From a bacterium M00.F.Ca.ET.205.01.1.1 (GTDB lineage: Bacteria > Pseudomonadota > Alphaproteobacteria > Rhizobiales > Rhizobiaceae), in assembly GCA_004791255.1 (NCBI GenBank), contig SRUQ01000010.1, positions 186,001 to 250,000 of the forward strand: 64,000 nt of DNA, given 5' to 3'. Each line of letters opens with the position of its first letter. The stretch's first letter is position 1. The translations under genes and the position numbers were made by a program. The notes under the pieces were generated by a model. It had not been told where the DNA came from. It saw only the letters and a program-made list of their open reading frames with translations, and ran no database searches. Shown here in pieces: positions 18,100 through 28,355 of the stretch.

Positions 18100-20394
18100 A
18101 TGAAGGTTGCGGTTCTCGGCGGCGGACCCGCCGGCCTCTACTTTGCCATTTCCATGAAGCTGAGGAACGCCGCGCATGAGGTGACGGTGTTCGAGCGCAA
18201 CCGCGCCGACGACACGTTCGGCTGGGGCGTCGTGCTGTCGGCCGAGACGCTCGACAATCTCGCCAAGAATGACCCGGTCAGCGCCGTCTGGATCAAGAAG
18301 CATTTCGCCTATTGGGACGACATCGCCGTCATCCATGACGGCGTGCGCACGGTCTCGTCGGGCCACGGTTTCTGCGGCATCGGCCGTAAGCGGCTCCTGA
18401 TCCTGCTGCAGCGCCGCGCGCGCGAACTCGGCGTCAAGCTGATGTTCGAGAGCGATATCGCCGACCCACGGCCCTACATGGAGACGCATGATCTCGTTGT
18501 CGCCGCCGACGGGCTGAACTCAAGGGCGCGCAACACCTTCGTCGACATCTTCAAGCCCGACATCGATACGCGCAAATGCAAGTTCGTCTGGCTCGGCACC
18601 AAGCAGAAATTCGACGACGCCTTCACCTTCATCTTCGAGAAGACCGAGCATGGCTGGGTGTGGGCGCACGCCTACCAGTTCGACAGCGAGACCGCGACCT
18701 TCATCGTCGAATGCAGCGAGCAGACGTGGCAAGCCTTCGGCTTCGGTGCGATGTCACAGCAGGAGTCCATCGCGGTTTGCGAGCGCATCTTCCAAAAACA
18801 CCTTGGCGGCCACGCGCTAATGACCAATGCCAACCACATCAGGGGTTCGGCCTGGATCAACTTTCCGCGCGTGCTGTGCGAGCGCTGGTCGTACAAGAAT
18901 CTCGCTCTGATGGGCGACGCGGCGGCCTCGGCGCATTTCTCGATCGGCTCCGGCACCAAGCTGGCGCTGGAAAGCGCGGTGGCGCTGGCCGAGTATGTCG
19001 AGACCGAACCCGACCTCGACGCCGCCTTCCGCAAATATGAGGATGCCCGCCGCACCGAGGTGCTGAAGTTGCAATCGGCGGCGCGCAATTCGCTGGAATG
19101 GTTCGAGGAGGTGGAGCGCTATCTCGGCCTCGATCCGGTGCAGTTCAACTACTCGCTGCTGACCCGTTCGCAGCGCATCAGTCACGAGAATCTGCGGCTG
19201 CGCGATGCCAAATGGCTGGGCGGCGCCGAGGAGTGGTTCCAGCGCCAGGCGGGTGCGGGCGGCAACCGGCAGCGCCGGGCGCCGATGTTCGCGCCGTTCA
19301 AGCTGCGCGACATGCAGCTCGGCAACCGCGTCGTCGTCTCGCCGATGGCGCAGTACAAGGCGGTCAACGGCTGTCCGACCGATTGGCATTTCAGCCACTA
19401 CGCCGAACGCGCCAAGGGCGGCGCCGGGCTCCTCTATATCGAGATGACCTGCGTCAGCCCGGAAGGCCGCATCACCCCCGGCTGCCCCGGCTTCTATGCA
19501 CCCGAACATGAGGTGGCGTGGAAGCGGCTGGTCGACTTCGTCCACACCGAGACCGAGGCGAAGATCTGCGCCCAGATCGGCCATTCCGGCGCCAAGGGCT
19601 CGACCCGTGTCGGCTGGGAAGGCACCGACGTGCCGCTCGCATCCGGCAACTGGCCTGTGATGGCGGCCTCGGCGATCGCCTGGTCGCCGCAGAATCAGGT
19701 GCCGAAGGCGATGGACCGCGCCGACATGGACAGAGCGCGCGACGAATTCGTGGCCTCGGCCGAGATGGCCGATCGCTGCGGCTTCGACATGCTGGAGATG
19801 CACGCCGCGCATGGCTATCTGCTGTCGTCCTTCATCACGCCTGTCACCAACCAGCGCACCGACGCCTATGGCGGTTTGCTTGAGAACCGCATGCGCTATC
19901 CCCTCGAGATATTCCATGCCGTGCGCGCCGCTTGGCCGGCGGGAAAGCCGATCTCGGTGCGCATTTCGGCCAATGACTGGGTCGGCATCGAAGGCGTGAC
20001 GCCGGCTGACGCGGTGGAGATCGCGCGCATGCTGCATGAGGCCGGCGTCGACATATGCGACGTCTCGGCCGGCCAGACGTCGATCGCCGCCAAGCCTGTC
20101 TATGGCCGCATGTTCCAGACGCCGTTTTCGGACCGCATCCGCAACGAGGTCGGCATGGCGACGATGGCGGTCGGCAACATCTACGAACCGGACCATGTCA
20201 ATTCGATCCTGATGGCCGGCCGCGCCGACCTGGTGGCGCTGGCGCGGCCGCATCTTGCCGACCCCTACTGGACGCTGCATGCGGCGGTGACGCTCGGCGA
20301 CCGTGGCGTCAAATGGCCGGATCCCTACTTGCCCGGACGCGACCAGATCTACCGACTGGCCGAGCGCGATGCGGCGGCGGGATTGAAAGTATGA
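18100..20394 (+). CDS. 2-aminobenzoyl-CoA monooxygenase/reductase-type fusion (salicylyl-CoA 5-hydroxylase/oxidoreductase family)
   Basis: Bifunctional flavoenzyme of 764 residues. Residues 1 to about 385 are a class-A flavin monooxygenase (GGGPAGLYFAISMKLR, LMGDAAASAHFSIGSGTK); from about 390 on it is an Old Yellow Enzyme domain (MFAPFKLRDMQLGNRVVVSP, QIGHSGAKGS, FITPVTNQRTDAYGG). The same fusion hydroxylates and then reduces the ring of anthraniloyl-CoA in Azoarcus (established); it is often annotated as salicylyl-CoA 5-hydroxylase. First gene of an operon with beta-oxidation-type enzymes. No CoA ligase gene is in the window, so its thioester substrate must arrive by another route. Confidence 0.88.
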   Translation: MKVAVLGGGPAGLYFAISMKLRNAAHEVTVFERNRADDTFGWGVVLSAETLDNLAKNDPVSAVWIKKHFAYWDDIAVIHDGVRTVSSGHGFCGIGRKRLLILLQRRARELGVKLMFESDIADPRPYMETHDLVVAADGLNSRARNTFVDIFKPDIDTRKCKFVWLGTKQKFDDAFTFIFEKTEHGWVWAHAYQFDSETATFIVECSEQTWQAFGFGAMSQQESIAVCERIFQKHLGGHALMTNANHIRGSAWINFPRVLCERWSYKNLALMGDAAASAHFSIGSGTKLALESAVALAEYVETEPDLDAAFRKYEDARRTEVLKLQSAARNSLEWFEEVERYLGLDPVQFNYSLLTRSQRISHENLRLRDAKWLGGAEEWFQRQAGAGGNRQRRAPMFAPFKLRDMQLGNRVVVSPMAQYKAVNGCPTDWHFSHYAERAKGGAGLLYIEMTCVSPEGRITPGCPGFYAPEHEVAWKRLVDFVHTETEAKICAQIGHSGAKGSTRVGWEGTDVPLASGNWPVMAASAIAWSPQNQVPKAMDRADMDRARDEFVASAEMADRCGFDMLEMHAAHGYLLSSFITPVTNQRTDAYGGLLENRMRYPLEIFHAVRAAWPAGKPISVRISANDWVGIEGVTPADAVEIARMLHEAGVDICDVSAGQTSIAAKPVYGRMFQTPFSDRIRNEVGMATMAVGNIYEPDHVNSILMAGRADLVALARPHLADPYWTLHAAVTLGDRGVKWPDPYLPGRDQIYRLAERDAAAGLKV

Positions 20395-21164
20395 CGGCGG
20401 CCACGACGATCTCCGGCAAGCATGCGCTGGTCACCGGCGGCGGTTCCGGCGTCGGCCGGGCCATCGCGCTGGCGCTGGCCGAGGCCGGCGTCGCGGTCAC
20501 CATAAGCGGGCGGCGCGAAGCCGAACTCGCCAAGGTGGCAGGCGAGAATGCCCGCATTCACGGCATCGCCGCCGATGTCACCGATGAAGGGGCAATGGCA
20601 GCGCTTTACACGCAGGCGGAAGCCGCGTGCGGGCCTTTCGACATCGTTGTCGCCAATGCCGGCATGGCCGGCAGCACGCCGGCGCACAAGACCGCGCTGG
20701 CCGACTGGCAGCGAACGCTCGACGTCAACCTGACTGGCGCCTTCCTGACGGTGAAACCGGCGCTGGCCGGGATGGCCGCGCGCAAGGCGGGCCGCATCGT
20801 CTTCGTCGCGTCCACCGCCGGGCTGAAGGGTTACGCCTATGTCGCGCCTTACGTAGCGGCCAAGCATGGCGTCGTCGGTCTGATGCGGGCGCTGGCCGCC
20901 GAGACGGCGAAATCCGGCGTGACCGTCAACGCCGTCTGCCCGGGCTTCGTTGAGACCGACATGCTGGAAGAATCCATCCAGCGCATTGTCGACAAGACCA
21001 GCCGTTCGGTTGCTGAAGCACGGGCGAGCCTGGCCTCGACCAACCCGCAAGGCCGCTTCATCCAGCCTCGGGAAGTAGCCGACGCCGTGCTGTGGCTGTG
21101 CAGCGATACAGCGGCGTCGATCACCGGACAGGCGATTTCGATCTCAGGAGGCGAAACATGGTAG
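20391..21164 (+). CDS. SDR family oxidoreductase (3-hydroxyacyl-CoA dehydrogenase-like)
   Basis: 257-residue short-chain dehydrogenase. Seen: TGGGSGVGRAIALAL nucleotide motif, NAGMAG, catalytic Ser in VASTAG and YVAAK (Tyr-x3-Lys), and PGFVETDM. Linked to the upstream fusion gene by an ATGA overlap, and overlapping the MarR gene by 7 bp. Likely oxidises the ring hydroxyl formed downstream of the oxygenase/reductase (inference from context). Confidence 0.88.
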   Translation: MTAATTISGKHALVTGGGSGVGRAIALALAEAGVAVTISGRREAELAKVAGENARIHGIAADVTDEGAMAALYTQAEAACGPFDIVVANAGMAGSTPAHKTALADWQRTLDVNLTGAFLTVKPALAGMAARKAGRIVFVASTAGLKGYAYVAPYVAAKHGVVGLMRALAAETAKSGVTVNAVCPGFVETDMLEESIQRIVDKTSRSVAEARASLASTNPQGRFIQPREVADAVLWLCSDTAASITGQAISISGGETW

Positions 21165-21628
21165 CCGGCCCCCTGCCCGTGCCGTCGGGACCCGGCAAAG
21201 ACCGGCTGCGCCTGTGGATCAGGCTGCTGCGCGCCTCGCGCACGATCGAGGCCGAACTGCGCGAGCGCCTGAAGAAGGAATTCGATACGACGCTGCCGCG
21301 CTTCGACGTCATGGCTGCGCTTTACCGCGTGCCGGAAGGCATGCTGATGAGCGACCTGTCGCGCTTCCTGCTGGTGTCCAATGGCAATGTCACCGGCATT
21401 GTCGACCGGTTGGTTTCGGAAGGGCTGGTGGCGCGCGCGCGCCGCAATGGCGACCGCCGCACATCGATGGTGCGGCTCACCGATGAAGGCACAAAATCCT
21501 TTGCCATCATCGCCGCCGCGCATGAGGGCTGGATCGGCGAATTGCTGGGCAAGGTCAGCGAGGAGGATGCGCGCCGGCTGACCGGCATGCTGACCTCGTT
21601 CCGCAGCAACTGGGAGGGACGCGAATGA
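21158..21628 (+). CDS. MarR family transcriptional regulator (second of two)
   Basis: 156-residue winged-helix protein. Seen: TLPRFDVMAALYRVPEGMLMSDLS, NVTGIVDRLVSEGLVAR and the wing NGDRRTSMVRLTDEG. ATG 21158 sits behind CAGGAGGCGAAAC, which fixes the start over longer upstream frames. MarR genes inside aromatic-CoA operons (badR, hpaR-like, aminobenzoate clusters) commonly repress their operon and are released by an aryl-CoA. Candidate binder of the TTYAAGCNTRAA site at 18031. Confidence 0.9.
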   Translation: MVAGPLPVPSGPGKDRLRLWIRLLRASRTIEAELRERLKKEFDTTLPRFDVMAALYRVPEGMLMSDLSRFLLVSNGNVTGIVDRLVSEGLVARARRNGDRRTSMVRLTDEGTKSFAIIAAAHEGWIGELLGKVSEEDARRLTGMLTSFRSNWEGRE

Positions 21629-22436
21629 CCGAGATGGCCGGCCTCAAGCCGAAGCATTTCCTGTGGGAGGTCGAGGGCAGGATCGCCAAGGTCCGGCTCG
21701 ACCGGCCGGAGCGCAAGAACCCGCTGACCTTCGACAGCTATGCGGAGCTGCGCGATACGTTCCGCGACCTCGTCTACGCCGACGATATCGACGCCGTGGT
21801 GTTCCTGTCCAATGGCGGCAATTTCTGCTCGGGCGGCGATGTCCACGACATTATCGGCCCGCTGGTCAAGATGGACATGAAGGAGCTGCTCGCCTTCACC
21901 CGCATGACCGGCGATTTCGTCAAGGCGATGCTCAACTGCGGCAAGCCTATCATCGCGGCGGTGGACGGTGTCGCGGTCGGCGCCGGCGCCATCATCGCCA
22001 TGAGTTCAGACATCCGCATCGCCACGCCACAAGCCAAGACCGCCTTCCTGTTCACCCGCGTCGGCCTTGCCGGTTGCGACATGGGCGCTTGTGCGATCCT
22101 GCCGCGCATCATCGGCCAGGGCCGCGCCGCCGAACTGCTCTATACAGGGCGCACGATGACGGCTGATGAAGGCGAGCGCTGGGGTTTTTACAACAGGCTG
22201 GTCGAGGCGGCTGCGCTCGAGGCCGACGCGCTCGACATGGCGGCGCGCATCGTCTCCGGCCCGACCTTCGCCCACGGCATCACCAAGACGCAGCTCAACC
22301 AGGAATGGTCAATGGGTCTCGACCAGGCGATCGAGGCAGAAGCGCAGGCGCAGGCGATCTGCATGCAGACGCGCGATTTCGAGCGTGCCTACAAGGCTTT
22401 CGTGGCCAAGGAAAAGCCAGTGTTCGAGGGCAATTG

Positions 22437-22437
<1 letters not shown>
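21625..22437 (+). CDS. Enoyl-CoA hydratase/isomerase family protein
   Basis: Crotonase-fold protein of 270 residues. Seen: KVRLDRPERKNPLTFDSYAEL, the oxyanion-hole motif GGNFCSGGDVHDI, a second oxyanion region VDGVAVGAGAIIAM and the acidic-residue region GLAGCDMGACAILPRIIG. ATGA overlap with the MarR gene and TGATG overlap with the dehydrogenase gene. Probably hydrates or hydrolytically opens the alicyclic CoA ester (inference). Confidence 0.9.
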
Positions 22438-23585
<1,148 letters not shown>

Positions 23586-23662
23586 GCAGGTCGCGTCGAT
23601 GGGCTGGACTGTTTTCGAACGCGGATATTGCGGACCCGATATTGGATAGGCGGAGAGTTGAC

Positions 23663-24058
23663 ATGCACGAGATCCTGCAGCCGGAAGGCTGGGCAAAACC
23701 GGTCGGCTACGCCAATGGCATAGCTGCGCGCGGCAGGCTCGTCTTCGTTGGCGGGCAGGTCGGCTGGAACGGGCAGTGCCAGTTCGAGACCGACGATTTC
23801 GCCGGTCAGGTCAGGCAGACGCTCCAGAACATCGTCGCGGTGCTGGCCGAGGCCGGCGCGGAACCACGGCACATCACCTCGATGACCTGGTATTTCACTG
23901 ACAAGGCCGAATATCTCGGCAACCTCAAGGGGATCGGCGAAGCCTATCGCGAGGTGATCGGCCGGCATTTCCCGGCGATGGCCGCCATGCAGGTGATGGC
24001 GCTGGTCGAGGATCGCGCCAAGATCGAGATCCAGGCTACTGCGGTTATTCCAGAATAG
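23663..24058 (+). CDS. RidA (YjgF/YER057c/UK114) family protein
   Basis: 131-residue trimeric enamine/imine deaminase family member. Seen: RLVFVGGQVGWN, ETDDFAGQVRQTLQNIVAVLAEAGAE, HITSMTWYFTD and ARIEIQ-type ending (AKIEIQATAVIP). The usual arginine in the last strand motif (xRVEIE) is replaced by lysine, so canonical RidA deamination is uncertain. 77 bp after the dehydrogenase gene. Context suggests release of ammonia from the 2-amino-cyclohexene-type product of the oxygenase/reductase (inference). Confidence 0.85.
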   Translation: MHEILQPEGWAKPVGYANGIAARGRLVFVGGQVGWNGQCQFETDDFAGQVRQTLQNIVAVLAEAGAEPRHITSMTWYFTDKAEYLGNLKGIGEAYREVIGRHFPAMAAMQVMALVEDRAKIEIQATAVIPE

Positions 24059-24075
24059 TCGTCAGTCCGGAATAA
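24045..24075. terminator. Possible bidirectional hairpin between convergent genes
   Basis: TTATTCC and GGAATAA, 7-bp arms separated by 17 bp, over the end of the RidA gene and just before the stop of the convergent monooxygenase gene. AT-rich flanks on both sides. The long loop makes it weak. Confidence 0.4.
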
Positions 24076-24076
24076 T

Positions 24077-25180
24077 TTATTCGCGAAGCCCCGCCTGCTT
24101 CAGCAGCGGCAGCACATGGTCGCAGAAATAGGGTAGCTCTTGCGTGTAGTTTACGAAGGAAAGCGCGATGCCCTGGTAGCCGTGCCCTGATATGGCGGCC
24201 ATGTCGGCGGCAATCGTTTCCGGCGTTCCGACCAGCGGATAAGTGCCGGCACCGCCGGCAAAACGCTGCCGGTAGCGGTCATAGGCATGCGGGTCGTGCG
24301 ACTGCGAGAATTCCTTCTTGCCGGCCATATGGGCATCGACCGCTTCGTGGTCGGCCAGATCGACGGCATATCTGTGATAATAGGCCTGCGCCTCCTCCAT
24401 GGTCGGACGGCAGACGACATGCGCGACAGTGTAGACGCCGACATTGCGGCCAATCTTGTCGGCCCGTTCGCTGATGTCGGCGACATGCTTGCCGGCATCG
24501 CCCATCTCGGAAAAGGTCGTGAACAAATAATCGCATCGGGCGGCGGCGAAGTCGCGGCCAGGGCCGCCGAAAGCGGCGTTCATGGTCACCGGGCGCGGAA
24601 GCTGCAGGCTGGCCGGCCGGCTGACCGCTTCCTTCAAATGATAATAGGTGCCTTCGTAGTCGAGCGGCTCGGCCGACGCATAAAGCTTCTCGAGGATTTC
24701 GATCCATTCGGCGGCCTGGTCGTAGCCCTTCTCGACCAGTGGCGTGCCGAACATGCCGAATTCCTTCGGGTTCCAGCCGCAGACAATGTTGAGGCCGGCG
24801 CGGCCCTGGCTGATATGGTCGACGGTCGCCAGCGCCTTGGCGGCGTAGAGCGGGTGCACCAGCGGCACATGCACGGTCATGAACAGGCCGATCTGCTCGG
24901 TCGCCACGCTGAGAGCCGCCGCCCAGGTGAAGGTCTCGAACGACCATTCGCGCACCTTGTTGCGACCGCCAAAGCCGCGCCAGCGCGCGATAGGCAGCAT
25001 GAACTCCAGCCCGGCGCGGTCGGCGATCTGGGCCGCCGTCAGATTGTCCTGCCAGCTTGCCGTCCAGCGTTCCGGCACATCGGTGATGGCCAGGCCGCCA
25101 TCGGCATTGGTCGAGAAGACGCCGAGCTTCAGTCTGTTCGGACCATGCAGGGGATGCGCTTTGATCATCTGGGAACTCAC
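24077..25180 (-). CDS. LLM-class flavin-dependent monooxygenase (RutA/SfnG-like)
   Basis: TIM-barrel FMNH2-dependent oxygenase of 367 residues. Seen: KLGVFSTNADGG, MLPIARWRGFGG, EQIGLFMTVHVPLVHP, ATVDHISQGRAGLNIVCGW and the C-terminal GTPETIAADMAA. The layout resembles RutA, which oxidatively cleaves an amide C-N bond in uracil, and other bacterial luciferase-like oxygenases; the substrate here is unknown. GTG 25180 is chosen because AGGA lies 9 bp upstream; ATG 25168 has no ribosome site. Divergent from the aldolase gene, with an operator between them. No flavin reductase is adjacent. Confidence 0.85.
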   Translation of the reverse strand: MSSQMIKAHPLHGPNRLKLGVFSTNADGGLAITDVPERWTASWQDNLTAAQIADRAGLEFMLPIARWRGFGGRNKVREWSFETFTWAAALSVATEQIGLFMTVHVPLVHPLYAAKALATVDHISQGRAGLNIVCGWNPKEFGMFGTPLVEKGYDQAAEWIEILEKLYASAEPLDYEGTYYHLKEAVSRPASLQLPRPVTMNAAFGGPGRDFAAARCDYLFTTFSEMGDAGKHVADISERADKIGRNVGVYTVAHVVCRPTMEEAQAYYHRYAVDLADHEAVDAHMAGKKEFSQSHDPHAYDRYRQRFAGGAGTYPLVGTPETIAADMAAISGHGYQGIALSFVNYTQELPYFCDHVLPLLKQAGLRE

Positions 25181-25214
25181 GGCGGGAGATCCTAGGCTAG
25201 GCTCGCGCGAAAAT

Positions 25215-25230
25215 ATTTCAAGCCTGAAAT
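25215..25230. promoter_or_regulatory. Probable MarR-type operator, divergent monooxygenase/aldolase promoters
   Basis: ATTTCAAGCCTGAAAT, perfect 6-bp arms ATTTCA/TGAAAT around AGCC; core TTCAAGCCTGAA at 25217-25228 fits TTYAAGCNTRAA. It lies in the gap between the divergent starts at 25180 and 25291. Confidence 0.65.
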
Positions 25231-25290
25231 AGCTTCGCCTTGCCGCCGTTTGCGGATATGGATTTGCCAAGAGACCAAAAGGGGATCGAG

Positions 25291-26067
25291 ATGAGCGAGT
25301 TCCGCCAGAAGTGCGTCGGCAAGGCCAACCTCGTCGGCTCTTTCGCCGCCATTCCGCATCCGGTCGCGGTCGAGGTGATGGCGCTCGCTGGTCTCGACTT
25401 CCTCTGCATCGACTGGGAACACGCGCAGATTTCGCGCGACACGATCGAGGCCATGGTGCGGGCGGCCGACGTGCACCGCGTGCCGGCGATGGTGCGCGTT
25501 CCCGGCCATGCGCCCGAAGCCATCCAGGCGGCACTGGACAGCGGCGCGCAAGGCGTGCTGGTGCCGCGCGTCTCCACCGCGGCCCAAGCCGCCATGGCCG
25601 TGAAGGCCTCACGCTATCCGCCGCTCGGCGAGCGGGGTGTCGGACCCGGCCGCGCGGCCGGTTATGGCTACCGCATTCCCGAATATCTGGCCGCCGCCTA
25701 TGACGGGGTCGTCGTCGCGGTTCAGGTCGAGACAGCGGAAGGGCTCGCCAACATCGAGGCGATCGCTGCCGTCGACGGCGTCGACGTGATCTTCGTCGGT
25801 CCCGGCGATCTCTCCGTGTCGATCGATGCGATCGGACCGAAGGGCGCCGACAAGCTCAATGAGGCGATCAACAGGATCATCGGCGTCACCGTGGCGCATG
25901 ACAGAGCCGCCGGCATCTTTTGCGCCAGCCCACAGACGATCAGTCGGTGGGCCAGCATCGGCGCGAGTTTCTTCATGCTGGCCAGCGACACGATGTTTCT
26001 TGGTGCCGGCACCGCGGCCAACTGCACCGCCGCGCGCGTCGAACTGGGGCAAGACGGGCGCGGCTAG
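25291..26067 (+). CDS. HpcH/HpaI aldolase family protein
   Basis: Class II pyruvate-type aldolase of 258 residues. Seen: LAGLDFLCIDWEHAQISRDT (catalytic His and metal region), VPAMVRVPGHAPEAIQAALD with the phosphate/carboxylate-binding Arg, GAQGVLVPRVSTAAQA, VQVETAEGLANIEAIAAVDGVDVIFVGPGDLS with metal-binding Glu and Asp. ATG 25291 behind AAAAGGGGATCGAG. Relatives cleave 4-hydroxy-2-oxo acids to pyruvate plus an aldehyde, the usual end of aromatic meta pathways. Exact substrate unknown. Confidence 0.88.
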   Translation: MSEFRQKCVGKANLVGSFAAIPHPVAVEVMALAGLDFLCIDWEHAQISRDTIEAMVRAADVHRVPAMVRVPGHAPEAIQAALDSGAQGVLVPRVSTAAQAAMAVKASRYPPLGERGVGPGRAAGYGYRIPEYLAAAYDGVVVAVQVETAEGLANIEAIAAVDGVDVIFVGPGDLSVSIDAIGPKGADKLNEAINRIIGVTVAHDRAAGIFCASPQTISRWASIGASFFMLASDTMFLGAGTAANCTAARVELGQDGRG

Positions 26068-26106
26068 CCAAAACGGCGTGTCGGCGAGGCGGTCGGCCGC
26101 CTAACT

Positions 26107-26120
26107 TTTTAAGCTTAAAA
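26107..26120. promoter_or_regulatory. Probable MarR-type operator upstream of the aminotransferase-ABC genes
   Basis: TTTTAAGCTTAAAA, a perfect 14-bp palindrome; core 26108-26119 fits TTYAAGCNTRAA. It lies 40 bp after the aldolase stop and about 120 bp before the aminotransferase start. Confidence 0.65.
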
Positions 26121-26239
26121 CTTTTGCCTTGAAAAGCGCCGCACTTTGGATAAGCATTCAACGTCGATGGCGACTGCCGGGCTGGAGGAGCTTGCGGGCA
26201 GTCCATCGTGGTGCTCCGGGTGGGAGGGGTTTTTAGTCC

Positions 26240-27439
26240 TTGTCGTTCATGCTGCCCCAGTCATCGTCCAGCGCGCGTTACGCTTTCGACGGCGTGCGCG
26301 CCCAGATCCGTGACCTTCACACCGAAAACATCGCCAACCTTGCCGTGCGTGCCCGCGAACTGGGCGACGTGATCGCGCTCTGGTACGGCGAGGGCGACAT
26401 GGTGACGCCGGCGTTCATCCGCGACGCCGCCAAGGCCGCTTTCGATGACGGTCAGACCTTCTACGTTCCCAACATGCGCGGGCTCGGCCCTTTGAACGAA
26501 GCGCTGTCCGAGTACCAGACGCGCATTCATGGCCGCTCGATCCCGATAAATCGCACCACAGTCACGCCGGGCGGCATGCAGGCGCTGTACCTGGCGCTGG
26601 AGCTGCTGGTCGATACCGGCACCAATGTCGTCTACGTCGCGCCGCAATGGCCCAACATCCACAACGCCATCCATCTGATCGGCGGCGAGCCGCGGCCGTT
26701 TTCGCTCGACTTCAAGGGCGACTGGCATCTCGATCTCGAACGGCTGTTCGCGACCTGCGATGCGCGCACCCGCGCGATCTTCCTGTCGACGCCGTCCAAC
26801 CCGACCGGCTGGACCGCATCGCGCGCGGAAATGCAGGCGCTGCTTGACTTCAGCCGGCGCACCGGCATCTGGATCATCTCAGACGAGGTCTATGGCCGGC
26901 TCTATTTCGACGGCGACGTCGCCCCCTCGATCCTGCAGATCGCCGAGGATGGCGACAGGGTGCTGTCGGTCAACAGCTTCTCGAAGGCGTGGGCGATGAC
27001 CGGCTGGCGCATCGGCTGGCTGACGCATCCATCTGGGGTGGCCGACCAGCTTGGCGCCATGACCCAGTATATCAACAGCGGCACCGCCGCGCCGATCCAG
27101 GCCGGCGCCGTCGCCGCCATCCGCCAGGGCGAGCCGTTGGTCGAGGAGATCCGGCAGCGGATCAGGACCGGCCTCGATCTGGCCTATGACAGGCTGGCGC
27201 AGATTCCGGGCATCATCCTGCCGGCCAAGCCGCGCGGCGGCATGTATGCCTTCTTCGCCATGGAGGGTGAAAGTGACGCCCGGCAGGCCTGCGCCCGCAT
27301 ACTGGAGACGGCGCGCGTCGGGCTGGCCCCAGGCCATCTCTTCGGCAGCGCGGCAACGCCGTTTCTGCGGATGTGCGTGTGCCGTGACCGCGACCAGATA
27401 GCGACCGCGCTCGAGCGCATGGTCGCCGCCATGAATTGA
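26240..27439 (+). CDS. Pyridoxal-phosphate aminotransferase, class I/II
   Basis: Fold-type I aminotransferase. Seen: IALWYGEGDMVTPAFI, TPGGMQALYLAL, STPSNPTGWTAS, ISDEVYGRLYFDG, the PLP lysine in NSFSKAWAMTGWRIGWL, and the carboxylate-binding Arg region FLRMCVCRDRDQ. 399 residues from TTG 26240, which has GGGAGGGG 10 bp upstream; ATG 26249 (396 residues) is the alternative. Amino-donor substrate unknown; an aromatic amino acid would link it to IorAB (inference). Leads the block that includes the amino-acid ABC genes. Confidence 0.87.
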   Translation: MSFMLPQSSSSARYAFDGVRAQIRDLHTENIANLAVRARELGDVIALWYGEGDMVTPAFIRDAAKAAFDDGQTFYVPNMRGLGPLNEALSEYQTRIHGRSIPINRTTVTPGGMQALYLALELLVDTGTNVVYVAPQWPNIHNAIHLIGGEPRPFSLDFKGDWHLDLERLFATCDARTRAIFLSTPSNPTGWTASRAEMQALLDFSRRTGIWIISDEVYGRLYFDGDVAPSILQIAEDGDRVLSVNSFSKAWAMTGWRIGWLTHPSGVADQLGAMTQYINSGTAAPIQAGAVAAIRQGEPLVEEIRQRIRTGLDLAYDRLAQIPGIILPAKPRGGMYAFFAMEGESDARQACARILETARVGLAPGHLFGSAATPFLRMCVCRDRDQIATALERMVAAMN

Positions 27440-27513
27440 CGCCCCGCTGGGAGGTGGGACGGCAAGAAACCGTGCGGGGAAACCCGCCCGATCGACAACC
27501 AGAGGGAACACCT

Positions 27514-28308
27514 ATGAAGCTCAATCGTCGCAATCTCATGCTGCTCGCCGCTGCCGTCGGCATCGCCGCCGGCCCTGCCACCGCTTACGCCGCTGACGTG
27601 CTCAATGTCGGCGCCTATCCGACCAATCCGCCCTTCGAATACAAGAACGAGAGCGGCACTTTCGAAGGCTTCGAGGTCGATATCGTCAACGAGGCGGCCA
27701 AGCGCGTCGGCATGACCACCGACATTGCCGACCTCGGCTTCCAGGCGCTGTTCGCCGCAGTCACCTCGAAGCGCATCGACGTCGCCATCTCGTCAATCAC
27801 CATCACGCCTGAGCGGCTGAAGTCCCTGTCCTTCACCCAGCCCTATTATGATTCCGACATGGGAATCGCCACCAAGAGCGACAGCGCAATCAAGGCCGAG
27901 GCCGACCTCAAGGGCAAGGTCGTCGGCGTGCTGTCCGGCTCAACCGGCGAGACCTGGGTCAAGGCGCATCAGGAAGCCGATGGCTACAGCGACGTGAAAG
28001 GTTATGACACCCAGCAGAACCTTCTGCTCGACCTCAGCGCCGGCCGCGTCGATGCCGCCGTCAGCGACATTCCCGGCATGCAGTACTCCTTCCAGAAAAT
28101 GAAGGATCTCGTGGTCAAGGAGCGCATCAAGACCGGCGAGCAATACGGCCTGATGATGAGCAAGGACCATCCGCTGCTCGGCAAACTGAACGACGCGCTG
28201 ACGACGATGAAGAAGGATGGCACGCTGGCCTCAATCCACAAGAAGTGGTTCGGCACGGACGCCCCTGCGGACTCCTCGACGGTCAAGGAAATGCCGCTGC
28301 CCAAATGA
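27514..28308 (+). CDS. Amino-acid ABC transporter substrate-binding protein (family 3)
   Basis: 264-residue periplasmic protein. Seen: signal peptide with LNRRNLMLLAAAVGIAAG ending near AYA-AD, then LNVGAYPTNPPFEYKNESG, FEGFEVDIVNEAAKRVGM, TSKRIDVAISSITITPERL and SFTQPYYDSD, the classic polar-amino-acid binding-protein pattern. ATG 27514. 75 bp after the aminotransferase gene and followed by a hairpin. Confidence 0.92.
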   Translation: MKLNRRNLMLLAAAVGIAAGPATAYAADVLNVGAYPTNPPFEYKNESGTFEGFEVDIVNEAAKRVGMTTDIADLGFQALFAAVTSKRIDVAISSITITPERLKSLSFTQPYYDSDMGIATKSDSAIKAEADLKGKVVGVLSGSTGETWVKAHQEADGYSDVKGYDTQQNLLLDLSAGRVDAAVSDIPGMQYSFQKMKDLVVKERIKTGEQYGLMMSKDHPLLGKLNDALTTMKKDGTLASIHKKWFGTDAPADSSTVKEMPLPK

Positions 28309-28326
28309 GCGGCTAACGGTAATATA

Positions 28327-28355
28327 GACGTGCCGGCTCCAAAGGCCGGCACGTC
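28327..28355 (+). terminator. Hairpin between amino-acid binding-protein and permease genes
   Basis: Perfect 11-bp stem GACGTGCCGGC/GCCGGCACGTC with a 7-base loop, then CCGTTTT. Probably partial terminator or 3'-end stabiliser for the binding-protein message. Confidence 0.7.
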
